64,000 bases of DNA from Heterocephalus glaber (GCF_000247695.1 NW_004624795.1:4202466-4266465), one strand, 5' to 3'. Positions 20,301 through 30,639 are shown, counted from the stretch's first letter. Made by a program: numbers and translations. Notes: a model not told the origin generated them from the sequence alone.

Positions 20301-23153
20301 TTTTTAATTTTGTTTTGGCAGCACTGCACACTGAACCCAGGACCTCTGCACTGAACTAGGTACCAGCTCACCCACTCACTCGCTCTCCCTCCCTTCCCCT
20401 CTCTTTCTTTTTGAGATAATGTCTTGCTGAGTTGCCCAGGCAAGGCTCAAACCTCTGACCCTCCTGCCTCAGCCTTACAAGTGCTAGGATTACAGAAGTG
20501 TGTAACTGCCCAGCTTTTTTTTTTTTTTTTTTGGCAGTACCAAAAAAATACCAAAAAAGTTCTACATAGTCTAAATTGTCCCTAATTGATGTGACAAAAT
20601 TACCTGTAAAGGCTGAGATGCTAAGAATCAGAATGCCCACATTAATCTCCATTAAATACAGACTCTGCTCAGAGAAAGAAAATACTGTCAAGTCATTAAA
20701 GTTCTACCCAACCCAAGAAGGCCTCTCTGGCATAAAGTAGCAACAAGAAATTTCTATTTTAATATCAACCCTTAGTTGTCTCAGACACCTACGACAATTG
20801 TGAGGTCACATTCTTTTTCAGTCGCTCAGTTTTCTGCTTCAGTCCCTCCTTTGAAAGAGCTGACATGCGAGCATCACCCTCAGGAGGAATATAGGCATCA
20901 AAGATACTAGCTGTAGAGAGAAACAAGTATTGCGAGATTGAGAACAGGTCATCTTCAGGTCATATGAAACTGGGCAGGATTCTGGATATAGAGTAGATTA
21001 CTCCAACAGATTTCAACGTAAGTGGCCATGGTGGGGCATGACTATAATCACTGAAGCTGAGGCAAGAGGATCACAAGTTTGAGTCCAGCCTGAGCAATTT
21101 AGCAATTTAGTGAAACCCTGTCTTAAAAAGTTAAGAAAGAGGGCCAGGGATTTAGCTCAGTGCCACGCCGCCTCCCTTGAAAGTATAAGGTCCTGGGGCC
21201 AGGGATTTAGCTCACTGGTTCTGGCACCAGCTTCGCAAGCACAAGGTCCCGAGTTCAATCCCCAGTACCAAAAAAAAAAAAAAAAAGTATAAGGTCCTGA
21301 GTTAGATCCCCAGTACCAAAAAAACATTAAGAAAGGGTTGGGGATTTAGCTCAATGAGAAGACCCAGGATTCAATTTCCAATACATAAAAAAAAAAATTT
21401 TCAATGTAGAGGGAACCATGTTACACTGAAAAAAATAGAACAATTTAAGTCTGTTCTCACCACCTGTTTTTACTCCACCCAATTGGACAATTTTACTCTT
21501 GTATAAACAGTGTGAAAACACCAAAAATGATCTCATGAATTATACCATATAGAAATCATTATTGTAGCACCTGCCTGACAAGCACGAGGCCCCAAGTTTG
21601 ATTCCCAGTACAAAAAAAAAGAAAAAGAAATCATAATTGAAGTTGAGCTGATTCAGCGGTTAATTTAATGCTGCAATCACAGTACAAGTCACTACACCTT
21701 CCAGAGGCTCTGACAGTAAGGAGAGTAGGTCAGGGTCCCAGAAATAGTGTACCTTACCTGTACTGGCCAGATGTATGGGACGTTCCAAACGTTCTGGAGG
21801 AATAACCAATCCGCTTTTCCGTGCATGTTCTAGAAATTCCTTTTGTGTTCTGTATTTCAGTTCGTAAGTAGGAGGTGTGAAACGTTTTTTAGTTCTGACA
21901 GGAACTACAGCTGTGGACTGAGTCACCAGGATGGGCTGGAAGGTGAGGAAAGGTTAGGATACAGGTAACCTAGGGGAAAAAACCCCATCTCAAACAAACT
22001 CTAGTCAAAGTCTTATAGAAATATCTAAATTATCAGTTATCATAGGGAAAGATCCATTGCTAGCCAAACACCTAGAGCCATCTTTTACCAGATACCTTGG
22101 CAACCTTTATTAACATCACTCAACATTTACTAAAAGCTTTTCTTTAGTATACTCCAGAGTACTACTGGTCGCAGTTCATGAAAGCATGCCATCCATTCCA
22201 AGAACTTCGATCTGATGGGGAACTTATATACCAATCCAAAACTGAAATGAGTAGAATACTTTTTTTTTTTTGAGACTGGGTCTCGCTATTCAGTTCGGCT
22301 GGCCTTGAACTCACTATGTAGGTGAGGCTGGTGATACTCCTGCCCCAGCATCCTGAGTGCTGGGATTACAGGCATGTGCCACCACACCCGGCCTTTCTGT
22401 TCGTTTGTTTTTAAATTTCTTTTCTCTCCCCTTTGGAATGCTATTATTAAGCCAAAGCATATTCCTCACCTTGGCATCTCCTCCACGTTTATTCAGACTT
22501 CATTTCACTCTCTCTCTCTGTGCTGAATCTCATCGTAAACCTTACTATGTTGTGCTAGCTCCCAAATGATCAACAAGCTTTTTCAAAGCAAGGTGACTTT
22601 TTCTCCTGATCACGAGATTTACTCCGACAGGAACTGTGACAAGACTCCCTTTATAGACTACTGTTCATCTAGTCTAGGTGTAAGAATCAAAGAGAAATGG
22701 GCCCATCTTCCACGTTCTCTCCCCTTAAATGCCTCCTTTCCAGATAACTTCAAACCAAATTTGAGAAATTTAATTTCCGAAAAATCCCCTCTCTCACACA
22801 CCGCTTCCAGGCTCTCCAAACTCTGCCACTGAGCAGTCTGAGGTCTCGTTCTCCTCAAACTCTTCCCCATGCCGGCCGTGGTGGCTCACACCTGTAGTCC
22901 CAGTACGCGAGAGGGTGAGGCAGGAGGACCCTGTAAGATCTAGGGCAGCCTGGATCACACAGTGAGTTCAAGGCCAGCCTAAACTACATACCGAGACTCT
23001 GCCTCAAATAAATAAATCAATAAGTCAATAAATAAAAGCTTCTTCCCTGTTAGTCTGAAAAGTCCTATATGCCCCGTTCCTACCCACCTGCCGAATCCAC
23101 CATCCCAAAGCCCTGGTTAAGCAAGACAAGCCCCGCAACAGGGTAGCTGCCAT
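9577..23153 (-). CDS. MRPL45: MRPL45, mitochondrial large-subunit ribosomal protein mL45 (complete, 8 coding exons)
   Basis: Joined minus-strand exons are 23153-23088, 21935-21758, 20910-20793, 16657-16559, 11358-11310, 10433-10284, 9966-9793 and 9663-9577. All junctions are AG/GT. The exon lengths (66, 178, 118, 99, 49, 150, 174, 87) keep frame and give 306 residues plus stop, the same length as I recall for the human protein. mL45 is a 39S subunit component near the polypeptide exit tunnel. It has a Tim44-like fold, is homologous to yeast Mba1, and helps tether the mitoribosome to the inner membrane. The first ~22 residues ([20 protein letters not shown]) are basic and hydrophobic, consistent with a mitochondrial targeting sequence. 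Conserved stretches include [15 protein letters not shown] and [19 protein letters not shown]. No stop or frameshift was seen. The C-terminus (PSPQLA) is near-identical in type to other mammals. Confidence 0.96.
9793..9966 (-). CDS. MRPL45: MRPL45 coding exon 7
   Basis: Acceptor TCCCCGAAG|ACTCTA, with a weak pyrimidine tract, and donor CTTAAG|GTGCGT. 58 codons from [20 protein letters not shown] to PPKQPILK. Confidence 0.95.
10155..10235 (+). mobile_element. Diverged ID-like SINE in MRPL45 intron 6
   Basis: 'GGGGCTGTAGCTCACAGGAC' followed by 'GGGTTTGATCCCCAGCAC'; the A- and B-box-like segments are still visible. It lies in the short intron between exons 6 and 7. Confidence 0.6.
10284..10433 (-). 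CDS. MRPL45: MRPL45 coding exon 6
   Basis: Acceptor TGCCCTTAG|GACATGG and donor CGGCAG|GTAGGG. 50 codons from [20 protein letters not shown] to [11 protein letters not shown], in phase 0 at both ends. Confidence 0.95.
10434..11309. other. MRPL45 intron 5 contents
   Basis: Mostly unique sequence. One intact sense ID SINE lies at about 11162-11245, flanked by duplicated AAGAAAACCCAG. No other coding segment was seen. Confidence 0.6.
11310..11358 (-). CDS. MRPL45: MRPL45 coding exon 5 (49-bp microexon-sized)
   Basis: Acceptor TCTCCTAG|CTCCGACC and donor TTCCCG|GTAGGT. Encodes [16 protein letters not shown] after the split Asn codon. Too short to stand out as an open frame, but exactly in phase with its neighbours. 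Confidence 0.94.
11861..12440 (+). mobile_element. Ancient LINE-1/HAL1-like fragment
   Basis: An A-rich stretch with phrases typical of old LINE-1 ORF1-proximal sequence: 'TTTGAAGAAATAATGG', 'GCAGCAAGAGAAAACTGAC' and 'AACCAAGAATTCTACAT'. Open frames in it are short and broken. Confidence 0.55.
12930..13215 (+). mobile_element. MaLR (MLT1-like) LTR fragment
   Basis: 'GCTGTAACACAAACACCATC', then 'CTTATAAACATTTATTTC' and 'CAGTTCTAGAAATCAGAAAG' follow the layout of mammalian MLT1-type LTRs. Highly diverged. Confidence 0.55.
14280..14340. repeat. (CA)n microsatellite
   Basis: An uninterrupted CA run of more than 40 bases within a longer CA/CG-rich tract, in MRPL45 intron 4. Shorter CA runs occur at about 16190-16220 and 54302-54334. 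Confidence 0.95.
16559..16657 (-). CDS. MRPL45: MRPL45 coding exon 4
   Basis: Acceptor CATTCCACAG|AATCCGG and donor AACAA|GTAAGT. Encodes [19 protein letters not shown], then [13 protein letters not shown], the start of the Tim44-like domain. Confidence 0.94.
16658..20792. repeat. MRPL45 intron 3: SINEs, LINE-1 tail fragment, unique core
   Basis: Old ID+ 16896-16985; ID+ 17067-17150; ID- 17213-17296; B4-like 17330-17520; ID- 17545-17625; B1- 17630-17740; ID+ 17943-18025; B1+ 18090-18240; old B1+ 18260-18380; a GGAA-rich tract 18384-18430; LINE-1 3'UTR-like segment about 18490-18660; ID+ 18920-19005; ID-like 19010-19085; ID+ 19195-19275; ID-like 20290-20395; B1- 20400-20520. The 19280-20285 and 20530-20790 segments look unique and hold no recognised exon. 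Confidence 0.65.
20793..20910 (-). CDS. MRPL45: MRPL45 coding exon 3
   Basis: Acceptor CTCTCTACAG|CTAGTATC and donor CAATTGTC|GTAGGTG. Encodes [20 protein letters not shown] and [19 protein letters not shown] second GT four bases downstream (GTAG|GTGTCT) would put TAG in frame, so the first GT must be used. Confidence 0.94.
20911..21757. repeat. MRPL45 intron 2 with nested SINEs
   Basis: B1+ at 21020-21125. An ID inserted inside another ID at 21141-21318. An ID-like piece at 21330-21395 and a 5'-truncated ID at 21560-21625. Nothing else was recognised. Confidence 0.7.
21141..21318 (+). mobile_element. ID SINE split by a second ID SINE
   Basis: The outer ID is interrupted by an inner ID (21196-21285). 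The identical 14-bp AGTATAAGGTCCTG sits at 21182-21195 and 21286-21299, a clean target duplication proving the order of insertion. Confidence 0.93.
21758..21935 (-). CDS. MRPL45: MRPL45 coding exon 2
   Basis: Acceptor CCTTCCAG|CCC and donor ACAG|GTAAGG. Encodes [19 protein letters not shown] and the following [19 protein letters not shown] region, ending in the first base of a split Ala/Thr codon. Confidence 0.95.
21936..23087. other. MRPL45 intron 1
   Basis: B1- at 22260-22395 and B1+ at 22870-23035; the sequence between is unique. A 22-codon exon 1 lies immediately beyond. An open frame at 22566-22832 has no recognised similarity and is not called. Confidence 0.6.
23088..23153 (-). CDS. 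MRPL45: MRPL45 coding exon 1 (targeting peptide)
   Basis: 22 codons from the ATG (minus-strand start at 23153), [22 protein letters not shown] split as M..WWI then RQ. It ends CGGCAG|GTGGGT in phase 0. The exon lies at the edge of the CpG-rich promoter. The upstream in-frame ATG at 23222 is not chosen because the peptide after 23153 matches the MRPL45 N-terminus. Confidence 0.93.
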
Positions 23154-23480
23154 TTTGTTGGCGAAAAGGCTGTCGGGATGGGAGCTGAGCGTGAGGAACG
23201 TGAGGTAAACCAGGAGACGCACAGGGCGGAGCTAGCGTTCGAGTGGAATTTTCCAGGGCGCGCGCCCTCCTCCGAAATGTGAGCCGCGCGAACGCGCACG
23301 TGCTCGTGGGAGTGGGGGAGGGTGCGGGCCCATAGCGCGTGCGCGGTGGGACCACGTTGGGGGCGGGGAAAACGCACGGCCGTCACGCGCCAGCCCTAGT
23401 GCGCTAGAGTTTGAGCTACGCCTGCGTGCGAGGCTGCCCGGCTGGTGCGGGTTGCTGCGCTTTGTTTACAGCGAGTGAAA
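23150..23480 (-). promoter_or_regulatory. CpG-rich MRPL45 promoter with NRF1-like and E-box motifs
   Basis: CpG density rises sharply just upstream of the MRPL45 start codon. GCGCGTGCGC at 23335-23344 differs by one base from the NRF1 palindrome. CACGTG sits at 23297-23302. No TATA box is obvious. NRF1 regulation is typical of nuclear genes for mitochondrial ribosome parts; binding here is inferred. Confidence 0.65.
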
Positions 23481-25239
23481 AAACCGAAAAGGTGTCTCCC
23501 TGAAGCTAGGGAGACAAGTGTTTTTCCTCAGCACCTAGAGTACATGGAAGGTACCTGGATCCCAGAAAGAGCAAAAGTGAATAGTTTCTCAGTCTGTATC
23601 TGACCTCACTGTGCTGCTAGGTAACTTTAAACCTGAGCTCTAGTTTTCCCTGCCTGCCTGGTGGAGAAAGTTCTTGTCAGGTTAGGGGAATCGTCCTCTG
23701 TGTTTGCTAAAGCAAAGGGCACATAGATTGACCACAGTATTTCTGATTTGTCATTTTGGAGGAGTCACGGACTTAACTCTTAACAAATTTAATACAATAA
23801 TAGCTGATAAACTTAGAAATTGTTTACCCGGTGGCTGGCAATGTGGTAACAATTTACATATATACACTCAATCCTCACCAGAAACAAGAACAGTATTCCT
23901 GTTGCACACGTGTTGTGTTGCAGAGATTACGTAAATTCCTTCAGGTTCGCTGATAACGTGCAAGAGATTCAAATCCAAGCAGTGCAACCCCAGAGCCCCG
24001 GCAACGCACACAGAACGGAACCCAGCCTTGATTTTTAATTTTGAGATAAAATCTCACTAAAGCGCTCACACTGTCCTTGAATTTGCCATCCTCCTGCTTT
24101 AGCCTTTGGAGTAGTTGGGATTACAAAGAGACACCTCCACACTTTGCTTAGAGAACCCATGTTCTTTTTTTTGTTTTGTGGGGTTTTTGGTGGGGTTTTT
24201 TTGAGACTAGAAAAGTTTATTGGGAAATAAGAATGGGGAATAAGAATGGGGCATAAGAATAGCTCCTGAGAGATAGGAGGGGTCCCAAATGGGTTGCCTG
24301 TTTTGTTTTGTGTGGTTTTTTTTTTTTTTTGAAGTGAATTCTTTTTTCGTTTGTGTGGTACCAGGGATCAAACTCTGGGCCTTGTGCTTGTGAGGCAGGG
24401 AGTGGAACCACTGAGCTAAATCCCAGGCCCCTTGTTTTGTGTTTTGAGACAGAGTCTTGCTCTGTAACCATGACTGGCTTTGAATTCATGATTCTCCAGC
24501 CTCAGCCTGCTGAGTGCTGAGATCCCAGGTGTGCGCCATAGTGCCCCGAAAGAATCCATGTTTTTTGTTTTTTTGGTAAGGGGGATCAACTCAGGACCTT
24601 GCTCCTGCGAGGCAGGTGCCGGTGCCGCTGAGCTACTTCCCCAGCTGAAGACCTATGTTCTTAACCACCGCGAAGTACTGCTTCATATGGAGTTGTTAAA
24701 GCCATCATAATGTTGGCATTATCCTGGAAAATCCAGTTCTGTAAACACTCCTGAATGGCAAACACTTTCCACACTTAGCCATTGGCTCTTATTCTGCCAA
24801 TTAGTATTTTTATAATTTTTTTTTTTGGTACTGGGGATTGAACTTGGGTCCTTGCGCTTGCGCAGCAGGCAGTAAAACCACTGAGCTAAATCTCGGGCCG
24901 CCAATTAGTATTTCTTTTTTTCCAGTGCTGGGAAATTGAACTCAGGATCTTGAGCTTTCCAGGTAGGCACAGCATAACTGAGCTTCATCACCGGCCCCTG
25001 CCAATTAGTATTTACAGGGCACCCATCCACAATATTTCGCAGAGTTGGGAGCTATGGTTCTGCACGCAAGAGGTTTAGGTCAGAGGAGAACTGCTACAAA
25101 GGTTGGAATAAAGTGCTAGAAATGATCAGAGGAACTGAGAGATTGCTTATGGGTTTGGAGATCACATGTACATATGTTTTTAAAATCTTAATTGCACTGA
25201 AAATTCTTCAAGGGTGAACATTTCTCCACTTACTGTTTC
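23481..25239. repeat. Intergenic: unique sequence, then SINE cluster
   Basis: 23481-24010 is mostly unique with no exon recognised. It is followed by an old B1-like copy (24020-24140), ID- (24340-24432), B1- (24435-24550), ID- (24560-24645), ID- (24815-24900) and ID- (24910-25000), with unique sequence to 25239. Confidence 0.6.
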
Positions 25240-26190
25240 TCTGGTGTGAGAAACCAAAAGTGGAAATTGGGAAATGGGAAGAAAATGTTCAAATGAGATG
25301 GGTAACAAGAGAGGTGGGAGGGGAAAAGGAAAGAAGGGGCAAGAAAAAAAATAGAAGTGATATAGGGGAAAGAGATCTAACTCCCAAACCTGCTAGGTAT
25401 CCGAAACAAGAGTTCCTGTTCTCTAAAATCGAAGAATGAATTCTAGGAACGATAGAGGTTCAGAGTAGGAAAAATTTGGGCCAGGGATTTAGCTCAGTGG
25501 TTTTGCCACCTGCTGCACAAGCGCAAGTACCCAAGTTCGATCCCTGGTACAAAAAAAAAAAAAAAACCCCAAAAAACTATAAGACCCAATGGAAAATTAC
25601 AAGGTGGCCATGAGGTGGGCAAAACCATGAACTAACCAATAAGATTACAAGTACAGTCACTCAGGTAATATTGATTAAATGGGGATCAAATGGGAAAACA
25701 AGCCACATACAAAGATTTCCCATTTAGAATATCAATTACTGCTCTCTATCTCTAGGGGAAGCAGTGCCTCTTTTCCTTTTTTATAATACTAAATGGCAAA
25801 TGTGCCTTAATTGTTCTCCAGGTTGGCTCCTAGCCTTGTTGGCTCCTTGAGGGCTGGTACCTTGAGGGTGGCCCTGTCTAACTGCTTACAAGATGTCTAA
25901 CTTACCTATCTACAATAGAAGGAAAAAATGGAAACAAAACTTTTTCAAATAATGAGGGGAAGAGAGGTCAAGAGGGGAAATTGGAAAAAAGAACCAAGAT
26001 ACATCATGTACAGGTACAAATTCCCTATGATGAATTATCATTATGTGTATCTAAAATGTACCGGCTGGGGAGTTAGCTCAGTGGTTTGGGCACCTGCCTT
26101 GAAAGTGCAAGGTCCTGAGTTCGATGCCAGGTACCAAAAATAAAAAATAAATGAATAAATAAAATGTACCAATAAATATTTTGCTTAAAA
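25240..26190 (+). mobile_element. LINE-1 3' end split by a solo LTR and an ID SINE
   Basis: Purine-rich sequence at 25240-25353 resumes at 25922 ('GGAAAAAATGGAAACAAAAC') and runs to 'ACCAATAAATATTTTG' and an A-rich end. The same order occurs in the LINE tail at 60890-61200. The interruptions are the LTR at 25358-25917 and a sense ID at 26062-26143. Confidence 0.75.
25358..25917 (-). mobile_element. Solo LTR (class I ERV-like), same family as the provirus LTRs
   Basis: Flanked by the 4-bp duplication GAAG at 25354-25357 and 25918-25921. It aligns with the provirus LTRs at both ends ('AACTCCCAAACCTGCTAG' and 'CTATCTACAATA') and through the middle. A sense ID SINE (about 25478-25570) has inserted in it. 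No internal retroviral sequence adjoins it, so it is a recombined solo LTR. Read on the minus strand its ends are TATTG...CA, not TG...CA. Confidence 0.82.
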
Positions 26191-26299
26191 AAAATTTTCC
26201 CTGTAAAATTCTAGCCACACACCTAAATCTATAGCATAACACATTAATAGTAACATGAAGTACAGAGCTATATATGGGTGTTAATTAAAAATAGTATAT

Positions 26300-26525
26300 T
26301 ACAGGGCCTGGGGATTTAGCTCAGTGGTTCTGCCGCCTACCTAGCAAACACAAGGTCCTGAGTTAGATCCCTGGTACCCCCCTGCCAAAAAAGAAAGTAT
26401 ATTACAGATTTACATGAGAGATACCTGACTATTTATTTATTTATTTTTGGTACTGGGGATCAAACTCAGGACCTTGTGCTTGCAAGGCAAGTGGTGGAAC
26501 TACTGAGCTAAATCCCTGGCCCCTA
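26300..26525. mobile_element. Two ID SINEs (sense, then antisense)
   Basis: Sense ID 26303-26390, 'CTGGGGATTTAGCTCAGTGG'. Reverse ID 26436-26522 with a (TTTA) tail. The repeated AGTATATTACAG around the first is its target duplication. Confidence 0.85.
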
Positions 26526-26629
26526 CCTGATTATTCTTAAACAAGTTCTCCATTCATTCTATTCTCTAGTTAATAAAATTTGGAACTCTTTGTTGCTGGT
26601 CTTTTTGTTGTTGTTGTTGTTGCTGGTCT

Positions 26630-27092
26630 TGTTATACTAAATTTCGAGAGATTATAGAGAACTCCCACACTCTGAGGCAAATTTGAGTCCTTTTATTGCT
26701 GGTGATCAAGAGCAAGCTCCGGTTCAAAAACTCTCCATGACGAAAAGTGGCTTTCGGGTTTCTTTTAAGCAGCTCTTCTAGTTAGGGAGGGCTCAGGGAG
26801 AGGGGGAGCACAAGCAGAATTTCACAGGAGCAGAACTTTGCTAAGTTAGTGGGGGTCAGGGGAAGTTTCACATAGTTTAGTTGAAACAAAATATCACGCA
26901 GGTGTGGATTATTCTTTTCACAAGGTCATTGAGATAACATATAGCTTCAGACTGCTCTACCAAATGGGATATGGTGGCATCAACTGAAAGGACTCCCAAG
27001 GAGGGAAGGGGAGGCGACCACCCAGAATCACTGGACTTTACATGAAAAGAGGGAAACAGTGATGAGGTACAAAATGGAGTTAGGCTATCACA
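26630..27092 (-). mobile_element. Solo LTR of a different class I ERV
   Basis: 463 bp. Plus-strand termini TGTTATAC...CTATCACA, a proper TG...CA pair, are flanked by the exact 4-bp duplication GTCT at 26626-26629 and 27093-27096. On the minus strand it has AATAAAAGGACTC (poly(A) signal at 26692-26697) with a TATA-like TTAAAAG upstream. It shows no similarity to the neighbouring LTR family, so it is an independent insertion. Confidence 0.85.
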
Positions 27093-27244
27093 GTCTGCCC
27101 ACTGAAGTGAGGAAAACTCATCAAACAGATTAATTCAGTAATTAATTATTGATTATTGTAGAATGCTGATATGATCTGTCTGGGATATCTGTTGCACTGT
27201 TGAGTCTTATGTGGGCCTCACACCATAGCTAACAAGTCCCAGAT

Positions 27245-28014
27245 TGATCTAGGGAATATGTTATAGGGATGATATAGAACCTCCAAATAATCCAAATAAC
27301 CAAAGGGAAATATAACTCCCAACCTGCTAGATGTCCTATAGGCCAATACACCGAGTTCCTGAGTTCATTTTCTCTAAAATCAAAGAATGAATTCTAGGAA
27401 CCATGGAGGTTAAGACTAGGAAGTATTTATTTTCTTTCTTTTTTTTTTTTTTGGTACCAGGTATCAAACTCGGGTCCCTGCGCTTGCGAGGCAGGTGGTG
27501 GAACCATTGAGCTAAATCCCCAGCCCCTAGGAAGTATTTATTGACAGAAAGACAGTGGGTGGGCAGGGAACTCCCTTTCTCAAAGGAGTTTTATAGAGCA
27601 AAACCATGCATGAGGTGAGGTGCGTATAAGGTGGGACAAAACTATAGTCAATAAAATTACAAGTATAGTCGTTTGGGTAATATTGATCAAATGAGGATCA
27701 AATGGAAAAGCAAATCCATAGCAAGCATATATAGAATGAAATTCTATGTATCTAGGATTTTCTGAGAAGGAATGGGCTAGGGGGGTTTTGGTCCCCACCC
27801 AAGGTGATTGATGCCTATTTTGAGTATCACGCACTGCAGTTCATCCCTAGGGGAATATGTGGGTGGAGTCATTTCTCCTTCTCTTGAAGCCTGACCTTCA
27901 AACCTGCCTCCAGCCACAGCTGTAATGTGTTCTTATCTTCTGCATTGACTCCCTGGAGGGCCCAGCCCTGTCTGACTGCCGATAATATTTTAACTAATTT
28001 AGCTATCTATAATA
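27245..28014 (-). repeat. 3' LTR of the provirus
   Basis: Left LTR of the pair; on the coding (minus) strand it starts TATTATAG and ends CTAGATCA. It has a TATA-like TATAAAA and an AATAAA. A reverse ID SINE at about 27432-27525 interrupts it, flanked by duplicated CTAGGAAGTATTTATT. Without the SINE its length matches the other LTR (about 660 bp). Confidence 0.85.
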
Positions 28015-28023
28015 TTTCCCCCT
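28015..28023 (-). other. Polypurine tract of the provirus
   Basis: AGGGGGAAA on the minus strand, immediately upstream of the 3' LTR, as expected for plus-strand priming. Confidence 0.7.
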
Positions 28024-28422
28024 GAAGAGCTATCCCCAACTTTGGTAGGAGAGCATAGGCATAGTTTCCATCTAGCTGGTTTGAGCTGAGAAGGGTCAGT
28101 GTCGTGTTGCAGTTTAGCAGTTATAAACTCTCTTCACAAGGTTGATCAAGTGGATCCTGGTAAAAAGAGTCTAGCACATTTGTCGATGGTTCTAGCTGCA
28201 TGATCACTTGGAGTTTGGCAGCCTCTAGGCAAGAATAAACAAATTTTCCAAGAAATTGGAGTATGGGGCTGGGATTTAGCTCAGTGGTTCTGCTGTCTGC
28301 CTCGCAAGCGCAAGGACCCTAGTTCGATCCCCGGTACCAGAAAGAAAGAATGGAAGGAAGGAAGGAAAGAAAGAGAGAGAGAAAGAAAAAGAAAGAAAAA
28401 AAGAAATTAAGAGTATGTTTAG

Positions 28423-28470
28423 TCGCAAGCACAAGGACCCAAGTTCGATCCCCGGTACCAAAAAAAAAAG
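28423..28470 (+). mobile_element. 5'-truncated ID SINE with target duplication
   Basis: Only the 3' half of the ID body is present ('TCGCAAGCACAAGGACC' to the A-tail), flanked by AGAGTATGTTTAG on both sides. Shows that truncated tRNA-SINE copies also integrate here. Confidence 0.85.
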
Positions 28471-30409
28471 AGTATGTTTAGTAAAAGGATGAACATTAGA
28501 ATGGAAAGGCAGGTTGGGGAAAGAGCCACATCCAGAAACTGCCCTTAAGGAAGTGGAGTAGCGATTGTATCCAGTTGGCTCTTAGACCCCTCTACTGATG
28601 GAGGTTATCTACAAGTCTGATATTTCTTGTCATAAGTCCCTCTAGTTTCAGCTGTAAGAAGATGGAGAGTTTGGTAGTTTAGGACAGTTTTAGCTAAGGA
28701 CTGTAGACTTTTGTTGAACTTTTATAGATTTTACTATAGTTTTTTCTTTAGCTGGAAATTGTCAGAAGGGGTCAATGGTTGGAGCTCTTTATATCTAGCT
28801 TTATTATTATGGTATTATTTTGGGGTTTTGTTTTGTTTTGTTTTGTTTTTTCTGAGACAGGGTCTTGTTTTGTAGTTCAGGCTGGCCCTGAACTATGTAG
28901 CCCAGGCTGGCCTCTAACTTGTATTGATCCTCTTGTCCTGTCTCTGCCACCTGAGTGCTAAGATTATAGGGGTGCACCACCACGCTCAGCATGGTATTAT
29001 TTTTATATATCTGTTGGTTATATGTTTTCTGCTGGGTGTTTAAGACCAAGTTAAAGTGAAACTTGTGTTAATCAAAATAAACCTCTTGCTATCTATTAAG
29101 GTCAGTTAGGTCTCCTCAGGTATTATTCTGGAAGCATGTACAGACCCTCTCATCTCCTCTGTCAGTGTCAGCTGTCAGGATGGGTCATGGTCTTGCTTGA
29201 GCATGTTGCTTTCTGAAAACCATGGGAGAGTTTTCCTTCTTTGGTGACCCTTTTTAGGCACACTGTACATTTGTTGATTCCTGTCCTCTGGGGTCCAGCA
29301 GTCTTCCTTCTTGGGAGGATAGGTGGCTCACCAAAGATGTAGGATCCTGTAGAAAATGTTCCCTCATGTCCTGGGTCCTTGTTGACCTTGGAGGGCCAGG
29401 GCCAAAATATTAACTGTCTTCTTAGTCCAGTTACCTTTCTAGTTCTGGCCTCTAAACTTTAGTTGTTGAGCACCCAGAAGAGAAGATCAGTTACATCAGT
29501 ATTGCAGAGGGAGCAGTGAGCTTAACTATTATTATTTTTTTTTTTTAGTAAGGCTATCATTTTATTTATTTATTTTGGTACCGGGGATCGAACTCCGGAC
29601 CTTGCACTTGCGAGCCATGTGCTGGAACCACTGAGCTAAATCCCCAGCCCGAGCTTAACTATTATAATCTCATCTGAATATCAAGAACTTTGAAATATAA
29701 AGAATAGCTGGAAGACTGATTTCTTTTTTTGTTTATTTTTTTTGCAAGACTGATTTCTTACCATGGTTGTTTTATTAGCTGAGTCCATGCAGAATGTTTT
29801 TTTTTTCCATGCAGAATGTTAACAGACAACAGTTATATAGTTTTACATAGAAAACTTGAGATCAAGAGCCACACATAGTATTTTAGCATGACAATTATGA
29901 TGACATTATCTTTGCAACACATTTAAATGTACATCTTAATATCGAATAGCCTTTTTAGTCAAACATTTACATCTGATCACAAGACCTTAAATGGCACAAA
30001 GAAACTCTCACCTAATTTGTTATCCTTCAATTAGACCCCATCTAAGGAGAATCTAGTGGTCTATCAATGTACCTTAGAAGTTTCTACTGTCTAGCCTCTA
30101 ATTTTTTTTTTTTTTTTTTTGTACCAGGGATTCAGGACCTTGCTCCTGCAAGGCAGGCGGTGGAACCACTGAGCTAAACCCCCCCACCCTAGGCCTTGAG
30201 CTCACTATGTAGTCCAGGGTGGCCTTGAACTCATGATGATCCTCTTGCCTGAGCCTCCTGAGTGCTGGGATAACAGGTGTGCACCACCATACTCAGCAGA
30301 TACTGGAATTTTAAAAAAAGGTTATCCCCATAGACAATCTTGGTTTTTTATTTTAGAAGACCGGAAAGGCATGAATATATTTAGTACATTATGAAATTAG
30401 CAATGATGA

Positions 30410-30639
30410 AAGGGCCAGGGATTTAGCTCAGTGGTTCTGTTTCCTGCCTCGAAAGTACAAGGTCCCGAGTCTCTGGTACCAAAAAAAAAAGCAGACACCT
30501 GAGTCAAAGATCANNNNNNNNNNNNNNNNNNNNNNNNNNNNNNNNNNNNNNNNNNNNNNNNNNNNNNNNNNNNNNNNNNNNNNNNNNNNNNNNNNNNNNN
30601 NNNNNNNNNNNNNAAAAAAAAAAAAAAAAAAAAAAAGAG
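30410..30639 (+). mobile_element. TSD-bounded insertion containing an assembly gap
   Basis: The identical 17-bp GAAATTAGCAATGATGA lies at 30393-30409 and 30640-30656. Between them are a sense ID SINE, 'GCAGACACCTGAGTCAAAG', 100 N and an A-run. The non-ID piece before the gap means the inserted unit is longer than one ID. Confidence 0.8.
30514..30613. other. Assembly gap (100 N)
   Basis: Exactly 100 N, directly followed by a run of A residues. It lies within a retroposed insertion. Confidence 0.98.
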
